Shown here in pieces: positions 40,390 to 48,604 of a DNA stretch of 64,000 nucleotides (the first letter of the stretch is position 1; each line of letters begins with the position of its first letter). The translations under genes and the position numbers were made by a program. The notes beneath the pieces are model-generated. The model was not told the origin of the DNA. It worked only from the letters and a program-made list of their open reading frames with translations, and ran no database searches. Location: positions 12,054,821-12,118,820 of the forward strand of contig NC_133500.1 in the NCBI RefSeq assembly GCF_025370935.1, in the 5' to 3' direction. This DNA is from Choristoneura fumiferana. Lineage: Eukaryota; Arthropoda; Insecta; Lepidoptera; Tortricidae.

Positions 40390-40490
40390 GTCTAAAATTT
40401 CTAAAAGTGGCTCCGAAGCGGTAGCGGTTCGCGTGTGCCCTGCCTACCCTATTTTGGAATACAGGCGTGGTGTTTGTGTGCGTGTGTGTT
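40390..40490 (-). repeat. Interspersed repeat fragment (CACGCCTGTATTCC family)
   Basis: Inverse of 15010-15095: CCGCTACCGCTTCGGAGCCA, GGGTAGGCAGGGCACACGCG and ACCACGCCTGTATTCCAAAA. Confidence 0.6.
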
Positions 40491-40562
40491 TGAAGTCTCC
40501 AATCCACACTGGCCCTGCGTGGGAACTATGACCAAAGCTCTCTCATTCAGAGAGGAGGACTG
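40485..40562 (+). repeat. SINE-1 3' portion fragment
   Basis: TCTCCAATCCACACTGGCCC, GCGTGGGAACTATGACCAAA and CTCTCATTCAGAGAGGAGG in SINE-1 order, adjoining the previous repeat. Confidence 0.6.
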
Positions 40563-40767
40563 TCTGCTGCATCGGACGTTTAAAGGCGAGATGAAATTCA
40601 AAGCAGGATCCTTTCAATCGAGTATGTCACTTCTGTGCTATACTCATCTTTTGTTCACAGAGAGCGTAGCAAGGCATCTAGTAAACAATGTTAGTCATCA
40701 CTCATTAACTACTTGTAGCCTAAAATGTATGTAGGGCTCGTCAACATACAAAACTTAACGTAAAGAT

Positions 40768-41043
40768 ATGAGTCACCATCATCCCAGCCTATATACGTCC
40801 CACTGCAGGGCACAGGCCTCCCCTCAGAATGAGAGGGCTTGGGCCGTAGTTCCCACGCAGGCCCAGTGCGGATTGGGAACTTCACACACAACATTGAATT
40901 GCTTCGCAGGTTTGTGCAGGTTTCCTCACGATGTTTTCCTTCGCCGTAAAGCTCGTGGTAAATTCAGAGGTGCGAGCTGGGGTTTGAACCCACGATCCTC
41001 TGCTTGAGAGGCCATAGATCAAACCACTCGGCCACCACGGCTT
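40768..41043 (-). mobile_element. SINE-1, full-length tRNA-derived SINE with RTE-like tail
   Basis: Minus strand: head GCCGTGGTGGCCGAGTGGTT (A box), CTCTCAAGCAGAGGATCG, GGGTTCAAACCCCAGC (B box); body GAAAACATCGTGAGGAAACC and GTGTGAAGTTCCCAATCCGC; 3' end GGAGGCCTGTGCCCTGCAGT and CGTATATAGGCTGGGATGAT. The 3' end resembles the RTE tails nearby (GGAGGCCTxTGCCCAGCAGT), which fits an RTE-mobilised SINE. Confidence 0.85.
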
Positions 41044-41044
41044 C

Positions 41045-41435
41045 AAAGATAGGAGTAATTACATATATTATAAAGTAGTAGTACAAGTACAATTTTGCTC
41101 GCGACTGTGTCAGTAAGGAATTCGGTCGTTGCGCGCTTTTTTCCGGCATAAAATTTATCCTAAGTCCTTCAGGACCTTAAACTAATCTATATATTCCTTC
41201 CGTCTAAATCAGTTCAGCAGACGAATATAGTTAATTTCGCTTTGATGACATTTGTATGAATATGTTGCATCCAACAAGGAATAAATTCGACTTTGTTCAT
41301 GTATCCAACGGTCGCCAGCTATTACAAGAGAGGAAACAGTAACTAACATTTAAATTATAATTATAACTTTAAAAATAAAGTTGTGTTAAATACTTGTTAT
41401 GTATAGATATCATTTAACAATATTGTAAATCTGTT
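41045..41435. other. No recognised gene
   Basis: Unassigned AT-rich DNA. Confidence 0.4.
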
Positions 41436-41439
41436 TAAA

Positions 41440-41575
41440 AAAATATACCTCGTTGAGTTTCTTGCCGGATTCTTCTCAACAGAGGTTTTTCCGAACCGGT
41501 GGTAGATTTTTTTTTGACATTCATAAGTGCTTGTTTTAGCCTAAATTGAATAAAGATATTTTGACTTTGACTTTA
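41440..41575 (+). repeat. LINE-type 3' end with TTTGAC tail, copy 2
   Basis: ATACCTCGTTGAGTTTCTTG, TTTTTCCGAACCGGTGGTAG and ATTGAATAAAGATATTTTGA then CTTTGACTTT, very close to 30140-30355. Confidence 0.75.
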
Positions 41576-41714
41576 CATACAAAAAAATATGTAAAACTAA
41601 AAATATAAATATAAAAAAAACTAAAACTCGAATTGCGTATTCGAAAGACCCCTCTTAGGCAAGATTCGGAAGATGATGACAGCATTCCCTCTTTGAATTA
41701 CTAAGCTAAAAGAA

Positions 41715-42160
41715 TATATCATCATCATGTCAGCCGAAAGACGTCCACTGCTGGACATAGGCCTCCCCCAAGGCTCTCCACTCAGACTTTGTGCTTTCCG
41801 CATCCACCGCGATCCCGCGATCTTAACCAGGTCGTCTCTCCATCTCGTTGGAGGCCTACCGACAGCTCGTCTCCCGATCCGCGGACGCCATTCGAGAACC
41901 TTCTGACCCCATCGGTCATCAGTCCTGCGACTGTAACTTGTTCGCAATTCTTCGGGCTATGTCGGTTACCTTAGTTCTACTGCGAATATCATCATTTCAG
42001 GTTCTATCCCGCAGAGAAAACCCGAGCATAGACCTCTCCATAGCCCTTTGAGTGACTTTGAGCTTCCTCATGAGGCCCATCGTTAGCGCCCACGTCTCAG
42101 ATCCGTAAGTCATCTCTGGCAACACACACTGGTCAAATACATTTGACTTCAAACACTGCA
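41715..42160 (-). pseudogene. RTE-A ORF C-terminal third, frameshifted
   Basis: Minus strand in order: VFDQCVLPEMTYGSETWALT, GLMRKLKVTQRAMERSMLGF, SLRDRT, a shift, KVTDIARRI, a shift, RRTDDRWGQKVLEWRPRIGR, RAVGRPPTRWRDDLVKIAGS, RWMRKAQS, then a further shift before the EAYVQQW-like end. This is the standard RTE order after the polymerase domain. The polymerase active site lies upstream and is absent. The copy stops abruptly at ~42160 where RTE-B begins in the other direction. Confidence 0.8.
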
Positions 42161-42189
42161 GTAATAAAAAAATATACATTACATTTAAT

Positions 42190-42530
42190 TTTTTATTATT
42201 CTGGGTGTTCGAAGAACTGATCGAATCAGAAACACGATACTGCGCTCTAAAACTCGTATCACAGATGTGGGTGCCAACACCGCCAAGCTGAAGTGGGACT
42301 GGGCCGGACATGTCTGCCGCATGCACCCGGACCGATGGGCACGGATCGTAACCGAATGGGATCCGAGGGATGGGCATAGGAGCAGAGGCAGACCCAAGAG
42401 GAGATGGCGGGACGACCTGAGCGCTTTTCAGCTCGATTGGCAGGTTTATGCCCAGGACAGGGAAGAGTGGCGGAGGAAAGGGGAGGCCTTTGCCCAGCAG
42501 TGGGACATAATACAGGCTACATAAAAAAAA
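42190..42530 (+). pseudogene. RTE-B C-terminal region
   Basis: RTDRIRNTILRSKTRITDVG, ANTAKLKWDWAGHVCRMHPD, RWARIVTEWDPRDGHRSRGR, PKRRWRDDLSAFQLDWQVYA, then QDREEWRRKGEAFAQQWDI in an almost uninterrupted frame (42267-42524). KWxWAGHVCRM-P-RW and the RGRPKRRWRDDL motif belong to RTE-type C-termini. 5' truncated. Confidence 0.8.
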
Positions 42531-42534
42531 ACAT

Positions 42535-42960
42535 TTTAATTTTCATACAATTAAATAAAAGGTGCACATACAGACAATTATGTATTTGTTCCATTATCCT
42601 TTTAAAAGTTATATGTAATTAGATACATACGTACTCTTTTGTACAGGTAGATATAATTGAATGCCCTTACATCCGCGGCAGTCAGTGTAAGTACCAACAC
42701 AGCATGTGTTATAATTGTTACAGAGTAATTAGAGTTGTTATCATCACCTCAAACAAGGTCAAGCCCAAAACACCATTAGATGCGCCAAAATACTCCCATT
42801 AACATCACACCATGTAATAATAGGATCTGATACGTCTCATGTTTTTAGCTGCGTGATTTTCGCATAATTTTTGAAAGTCATAATTATGTTTGTCATAATG
42901 CTCGTTAAACATAATTTATTTTTCGCATAAATGGTTTTTTTTTTAATTCTGAACAAATTA
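42535..42960. other. No recognised gene
   Basis: Unassigned AT-rich DNA. Confidence 0.4.
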
Positions 42961-42961
42961 A

Positions 42962-43160
42962 AGGATTTAGTAATATAATGTAACCAATTAACAAAAGTTG
43001 AGAAACCCCAGACTTGCCATTTTAAAGTCTAATTTATCTCAAAATCTGCTGAACCGACCACAAGGAAACGCGCTCTTATACGTTTGAGACCTACGATGCC
43101 AGACAGACAAGACGGACAGACAGATATTGGCATCAAACTGTGTTATAAGTTTGCGTTTTT
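42962..43160 (+). repeat. Rep240 copy, partial
   Basis: AACCAATTAACAAAAGTTGA, CTCAAAATCTGCTGAACCGA, CAGACAGACAAGACGG, ending TTATAAGTTTGCG where family D starts. Confidence 0.7.
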
Positions 43161-43735
43161 AGGGTTCCGGAGCCAAAATGGCAAAAACGGAACATGTCTG
43201 TATGTCTGTCTGTCTGTCTGTCCGTCCGCGGCTTTGCTCAGGGACTATCAATGCTAGAAAGCTGTAATTTTGCACGGCTATATATATAAACTATGCCGAC
43301 AAAATAATACAATAAAAAATTTAAATTAATTTTTTTTTAGGGTACATACCTCCCATAGACGTAAAGTGGGGGTGATTTTTTTTTCTCATCAAACCCTATA
43401 GTGTGGGGTATCGTTGGATAGGTCTTTTAAAACCATTAGGGGTTTGCTAAGACGATTTTTCGATTCAGTGATTTTTTGCGAAATATTCAACTTAAAAGTG
43501 GAAATTTTTTAAAGATTTTTTAATGGTAGTAAGTATATCAAAGTTTCAAGGGAAACTATAACGGCTAAGTTTGCTTGAGAATTATTAGTAGTTTAAGAGT
43601 AAATAAGGTATAAAATATACATAAGCTTGGAAGATTCCGTATAAAATACGAAATCCTTAGAAAAATATTACTTATTTTTTTCGTAATGGCTACGGTACCC
43701 TATTTTAGGCGTGTCCGACACGCTCTTGGCCGGTT
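43160..43735 (+). repeat. Repeat family D copy 2, full length
   Basis: TTTTAGGGTTCCGGAGCCAA, a (TCTG)n run at 43198-43222, CGCGGCTTTGCTCAGGGACT, TATAGTGTGGGGTATCGTTG, ending GACACGCTCTTGGCCGGTTT. The end resembles that of the GGTTCCGTACC family (TTCTTGGCCGGTTTTTT at 61980), so the two are probably related. Confidence 0.8.
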
Positions 43736-43739
43736 TTTT

Positions 43740-43870
43740 ATTTTATTTGAAAGCAGGTTTTCTAGCGATGGTTTTTAGACATGTTTCATCAAAATCGGTT
43801 TAGCCGTTTTTTCAGATATAAACTTTGAATTGACAATGTCAGGGGTTTTTATGTAAGGGGTTAAAACGAG
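43740..43870 (-). repeat. Rep240 copy, partial, inverse
   Basis: TTGAAAGCAGGTTTTCTAGC, TGTTTCATCAAAATCGGTTT and GACAATGTCAGGGGTTTT. With 42962-43160 it brackets family D in inverse orientation. Confidence 0.75.
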
Positions 43871-43981
43871 TTATGACAAACATTACACTATGACAAATAT
43901 TAAATTATGACTTTTAACTATTATGGCAACCAATAAGGACCCCATGTTTTTATATGTTTTTGCATGTTGAGGCTTGCTCTT

Positions 43982-44506
43982 CTAACCACGCGCAAACGTA
44001 GCTTTATTGTACGTGTGGTCACCGATAAGAAGTAATTGGCTGTAATTCATATACGGACTTCCGCAAAGTAAAGGCCTCTGTCCATTAGTCATACTGGGGC
44101 CGTAACCGTCCCAACGCAGGGTGACACTTTTTCCCGGGATAATACCGGGATGGAAATACCGACCCTGTTTTTCGTGTACACGCCCATAGAAGCTCCTGTC
44201 AGTTTCTATGGGCGTGTACACAAAAATCAGTGCCGGTATTTCCATGTCGGTGTTATCCGGGCCGGTAAAGAGTGTCACCCCCAACGCAAACGCAACAAAT
44301 ACTGGCGCATGGGTCGTCAATTGGTTGTGAAGCGCCGGCGTTAAAATATCCCCATCCTCTTCTTCCGTGAACGCCGTAGAAATCTGAGGGATCAAGGTGT
44401 GACCAAACTGCTGCTTAAAAAACGGTGACGGTACGGAATCGCAGTGACGCATCGTATGCGCACCGTTTTTTTGCATGCTTTCCACACCGCTGCTTATAAT
44501 ACGCAA
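43982..44506 (-). CDS. Unrecognised 174-aa open frame inside a palindrome
   Basis: The longest open frame outside the tetraspanins. It crosses the first palindrome (44119-44281) and half of the second (44395-44705). Fragments include TAFTEEEDGDILTPALHNQL and FVYTPIETDRSFYGRVHEKQ. No known fold, signal peptide or membrane segment was recognised. Because part of it lies in inverted repeats it may be chance; a remnant of an element protein is an alternative. Confidence 0.2.
   Translation of the reverse strand: MRIISSGVESMQKNGAHTMRHCDSVPSPFFKQQFGHTLIPQISTAFTEEEDGDILTPALHNQLTTHAPVFVAFALGVTLFTGPDNTDMEIPALIFVYTPIETDRSFYGRVHEKQGRYFHPGIIPGKSVTLRWDGYGPSMTNGQRPLLCGSPYMNYSQLLLIGDHTYNKATFARG
44119..44281. 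repeat. Palindrome, ~75-bp arms
   Basis: GGGTGACACTTTTTCCCGGG... and ...AAAGAGTGTCACCC are inverse, through GGAAATACCG/CGGTATTTCC and GTGTACACGCCCATAGAA/TTCTATGGGCGTGTACAC, with loop GCTCCTGTCAG. Confidence 0.85.
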
Positions 44507-44705
44507 ACGGTGCGGAATCGCAGGGACGTGCCGTAAACGTCACGACTTTTGTTCGGTAAAGACCTGAAGTTTACGACAAGTCACTGCGATTCCGTATTCT
44601 AAACAGCGGTGTGGAGAGCATGCGATAAAAACGGTGCGCATACGGTGCGTCACTGCGATTCCGTGCCGTCACCGTTTTTTGCAGCGGTTTGGTCGTACCT
44701 TTATA
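44395..44705. repeat. Palindrome, ~130-bp arms
   Basis: AAGGTGTGACCAAACTGCTG against CAGCGGTTTGGTCGTACCTT at the ends; AAAAACGGTGACGGTACGGA against TCCGTGCCGTCACCGTTTTT inside; TTTCCACACCGCTG against CAGCGGTGTGGAGA, to a centre near 44550. CGGAATCGCAGTGACG occurs repeatedly in both orientations. Confidence 0.8.
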
Positions 44706-44814
44706 CTAGAACTACTAGAAGATGGGCAGCAGCGTGCAGTCTTCTTGGCAACATTACAGCCTATACTGCGCTCGCCAACATCAAGCAGGTTGCACACCAA
44801 GCGTGGTGAGCTTG

Positions 44815-44897
44815 GCAACTCATGATGATGATCAACTGGAGGTTACCGAGGAATTCGGGGAGGCTTATGTCCAACAGTGGCTGCCCTAAGATTATGT
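44815..44897 (+). repeat. RTE-A 3' tail fragment
   Basis: CAACTGGAGGTTACCGAGGA then GGGAGGCTTATGTCCAACAG TGG encodes GEAYVQQW; it ends in GTTGATGATTG. Confidence 0.6.
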
Positions 44898-45029
44898 TGA
44901 TGATTGTAACCAATTTTCTCTTTTCTTTTCTCAAAAATGTCCGTAAAACTCTACATTATTCTATACATATCAGAAAGCTAAGTGCATAGTTTATGGTCAG
45001 CGAGAAATAAAAAAGTTAAAAATATTTGC

Positions 45030-45265
45030 GCGCTCTGTGTGTGTCAGTGTGTCTTTGTATCTCTGTGTGTATCTGTCTGTATGTCTGTGGCACCGTAGCT
45101 CAAAACGGGTGGACCAATTTGAATGCGGTTTTTTTTTATTTGAAAGCAGGTTTTTAGCAATAGTTCTTAGATATGTTTCATCAAAATCGGTCCAGCCGTT
45201 TTTGAGATATTGAACTTTGAAATGACAAAGTCGGGGATTTTCCAACTTTTTGTTGGTTAGGTTAT
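45030..45265 (-). repeat. Rep240 copy
   Basis: GTGTGTGTCAGTGTGTC run, AAACGGGTGGACCAATTTGA, CATCAAAATCGGTCCAGCCG and TTTTCCAACTTTTTGTTGGT. Confidence 0.8.
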
Positions 45266-45532
45266 TACAAGTCATAATGATTCTGGTCTTAGTATTGTAC
45301 GGTCTAGTGGACAGAGACCCTAACGTCTGATTCAATTAATAACAACACGCTAGTAGTATGAGATCCCACTGTAAAATTCTGTACTTCTGTTATTTATGAT
45401 TTATTTCAAACAAAAGATGTTCTCAAGTGCGCTGCACCACGTATCTCCCAATCAACATATTCGAAAACATCAAGTGTTTTAATGTAAATGTCCGAGTGCT
45501 CGACACGCTAATGCCCAATAGCCGACACCCTG

Positions 45533-46520
45533 CTGTCATCGGTTTACTATCATTTGGTAAACGACGTTTAACTAATGATCACAACCATTTCATATCACAA
45601 ACTGCTCATAATTAACACAAATGATCATTTGATTTAATTTACTTTTAACAAACTTGTCACTTTACGAACACATCATATGACAAATCATCATTTGAAAAAT
45701 GTCCATTACCCAAACAACTCATTTTTCAAACTAGGCATTTTACAAAACATCAATTAATAAATGATTATTTGATAAACTAGTTATAAATTGGTAGGATTTG
45801 GTTCTCGTGGCTCGTTTTTGTTTCGCATTCCTTAAGGTCGCTGTTCTTACCTAACCAATTACACTTATAGGTACCGGCAGTAGTTAGTTTTCTATGGATC
45901 GCAGTTCAAGCCTAATCCACTGTACTGGCATCAGTACCCTTAGTGTATTTTGTAACCGAATGACAATTTGTATGGAAACACGAACATCGCAAACGTTCCG
46001 CTAGAGGGCGCTGTTCGTGTTTCCATATAAATTGAGATTTTAGCGCAAACGCGATCGAGACGTATTTTGTAACCGAAAACTTACACTAAGGGCACAGTTC
46101 GTTTTTACTTAAGGGCATAGTTCTAACCAAACCTAACCTAACCTAACCTCTTAATAAAGTTAACCTGAGCTACTGGTACCTCTAAATTATTCTTAATAAA
46201 GTGTTTATCAAATGATACATTTTATTAAAGTTATTTGCCAAACGTTGATTTGACAAACGTGGTTTTGCCAAATGACGAAAATAATTAATGAATAGTTTAA
46301 ATAATTTATTGAATAATTTATTTATTTTAGTTCAATGAATAGTTTGCCAAATAATGATTTGTTATATGATGGTTTGTCAAATAAAGAGTTTGTGCAATGA
46401 TCAATTTGTGAAATGTGGTGTTATAAAACGAATAACTTGTGAAATAAAAGTTTGCGAAACGTTGTTTGTTAAATGAATATTTGTTGAAACGTTTGTTGCC
46501 AAATGATTGGATACCGCTGT
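45533..46520. mobile_element. Degenerate-word foldback element 2, ~1 kb
   Basis: The left end GTCATCGGTTTACTATCATT TGG is imperfectly inverse to the right end CCAAATGATTGGATACCGCT. From about 46330 to 46505 the word TTTGTNAAATNATG repeats every ~14-16 bp with heavy drift; the left arm (45540-45780) carries the inverse word (CAAATGATCATTTG, CAAATCATCATTTGA). MITE-1 copy B is nested at 45937-46097. No coding frame. Confidence 0.65.
45937..46097. mobile_element. MITE-1 copy B
   Basis: Ends CCCTTAGTGTATTTTGTAAC / GTAACCGAAAACTTACACTAAGGG with inner inverse GGAAACACGAACA / TGTTCGTGTTTCC. Nearly identical to 15221-15342 over the right half. Confidence 0.8.
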
Positions 46521-46572
46521 TATCTCTATTGCTAATGACATAAGATTAAAGATGCCAACTATTGGGACAACA

Positions 46573-46702
46573 GAAGGGCTACTACGAAACTCCAACCTCG
46601 AAGCTCGTGTCGTGCGCTCCCTCCGATACTTACACTATTTAATACAAGAGCGGAATACGGTACGATACGAACTTCGAGTTTCGAGTTTCGTAGTAGCCCT
46701 GC
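46573..46702. mobile_element. Small foldback MITE (AGGGCTACTACGAAACTC)
   Basis: AAGGGCTACTACGAAACTCC and its inverse GAGTTTCGTAGTAGCCCT bracket 130 bp; CCTCGAAG and CTTCGAG continue the pairing. Confidence 0.8.
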
Positions 46703-46719
46703 AGTGACGAGCACTCACT

Positions 46720-47285
46720 AATATTTCGCAACCTGATTCATTTCGCAACTGTTTAATATTTCTGAAACTGTAAATATTTCAGTATTTTTATAAAACTAAC
46801 CTAACCTAACCTAATGCTACACAATGGCCCTGAAATAAATCCTGTCAGGTCAGCTTTACCAAATGATGATTTTCAAGAGCAAATGCACGAGTTACTACTA
46901 AATATATCGATATTACCATATGTGTCTATACAATATTTGAAGAGTTCCCTCGATTTCCTTAGGATCCAATCATCATAATATATCCTGATTTGGTACAAGG
47001 GACCTAATTGAAAGGATTCCTGGACGAACGAAAAAAAAATACAACCGAATTGATAACCTACTCCTTTTCTTGAAGTCGGGTAAAAAGAACTACGTGCATA
47101 ATTTTATAGTGAGCTCTTGGTCTATAAAGTCAATTGAGGATGGATTCTCTTCGAAATGAACGTCTTGCTTTTGTTTAAACGAGCAAGTGATAAGGAGGCT
47201 TTGTTTAATGCTAACAAGGTCAATGATCCCTATGAATGTTATCTTTTTATCATAAATCACGATAATACGTAATATTTACATAACC
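46720..47285. other. No recognised gene
   Basis: Unassigned. 46797-46813 is a CCTAA triplet run. Confidence 0.4.
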
Positions 47286-47287
47286 CG

Positions 47288-47638
47288 TGTCTTAAGAGTC
47301 GCCGGTACGCTCGCCGCTGATCGCATTTTCATGCAAAAGTAGTTTCGTTCTAATTTATAAACAACACACTGAAACAAAGATAAAACTTTGCGACTATAAC
47401 GGGAGCAGCTGTTTTGATGCTTATAATTAGTTTTCGTTCATATTCAATGTAATTTAAAGTTTTGTATGAGAAATAGAAATTCGTTATTGTTTTTTTTTTC
47501 GTTACATTTTATTTTAACCAAACCTAATTATAAGCATCGTAATGGCTGCTCCCATTATAGTTGCTAAGTTGCGTTTTGATCTGTAGTGCTGCTTGTTAAT
47601 TAGAACGGAACTACTGCGTACTGGGGACTCTTAAGCCG
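47288..47638. repeat. ~350-bp palindrome
   Basis: Successive inverse pairs from outside in: CGTGTCTTAAGAGTC / GACTCTTAAGCCGTG; AGTAGTTTCGTTCTAAT / ATTAGAACGGAACTACT; GACTATAACGGGAGCAGC / GCTGCTCCCATTATAGTT; GATGCTTATAATTAG / CTAATTATAAGCATC. The left arm has an extra ~26 bp at 47312-47338. Confidence 0.8.
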
Positions 47639-47880
47639 TGTTGGCCTAGTGGTTTGCCTCCAGAGGATCGTGGGTTCAAACCCCGGCTCGCACCTCTGAG
47701 TTTTTCGAAATCTATGTGTGAAATTACATTTGAAATTTACTACGAGCTTCATGGTAATGGAAAACATCGTGAGGAAACCTGCACACACGTGCAAAGCAAT
47801 TCAATGGTGCGTGTGAAGTTCCCATTCCGCACTGGGCCCGCGTGGGAACTACGGCCTAAGCCATTTGCGTGCGTACAACA
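47635..47880 (+). mobile_element. SINE-1 copy (plus orientation)
   Basis: CCGTGTTGGCCTAGTGGTTT (A-box region), GGGTTCAAACCCCGGC (B box), GGAAAACATCGTGAGGAAAC and GCGTGGGAACTACGGCCTAA. It lacks the RTE-like 3' end and starts flush with the right end of the palindrome. Confidence 0.85.
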
Positions 47881-48029
47881 GTAGCATGTATGTTTCATCA
47901 GATAAGCATTTTCTAAGCGCTGATTCATTCATAGAAAACCGGTTTAATAGTTACTTCTATAAAAGCAGGGGTCGCGAATGACGGTATTATGCGTCACGCC
48001 ATGGTTAACCATGAAGTCATCGACGACAA

Positions 48030-48600
48030 ATTCTATTCGCTCACGGCTTCCCTTGCATCAAATTTGGGGTACCCAACGCATAATTATGTACTTTCTGCGA
48101 TCTGTTTTTTTGTGTTATGATTAATTTTTCGGAGAATTTTTTGTAACTACAGATACAAAGATATTTGCATGTCGAGCTGTCGGCTAAATCCTGTGACGTA
48201 ATTTAATTACTATAAGGTCTTGTTAACGTACTCTAGCAAATAAAGATTTCGATACTTACTCATGCAGACAGACGTTGTTTTAGACAGATGGTGCAATTTT
48301 TCGAATTCAAAAATCAAACCAATCATAATTCATACAAACTTCGAATCCCCGTTTCACCCCATCCAGGGGTGAAATTTTAGAAAACGTTCAAAAATGTATC
48401 TTTCCTCTAATTGTTAGCTTAAAAGCAAAGTGTTATGCCTCTAGCTTAAAAAATTACAGGCTTCCATACAAAGTTTTAACCTCCTTTTTACCCCCTGAAG
48501 GATTGAATTTCGTGAAACCCTTTCTTATTCCTTCTTTACGATTTTAAAACAACACATTTGAAATAAGTCAGCTTTCTGGGTCCAAAGGTTTAATTAAAAA
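48030..48600 (-). mobile_element. Relative of the 312-1634 Helitron-like element, degraded
   Basis: GCTCACGGCTTCCCTTGCAT CAAATTTGG, TACTTTCTGCGATCTGTTTT, TTTTAGACAGATGGTGCAAT and GGTGAAATTTTAGAAAACGT align with 330-560. Termini are lost. Confidence 0.6.
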
Positions 48601-48604
48601 AATA

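Noticed and set aside
46131..46150. CCTAA repeats as an interstitial telomere (TTAGG)n
   Set aside because: Only about three units, likewise at 46797-46813; too short to infer telomeric origin.
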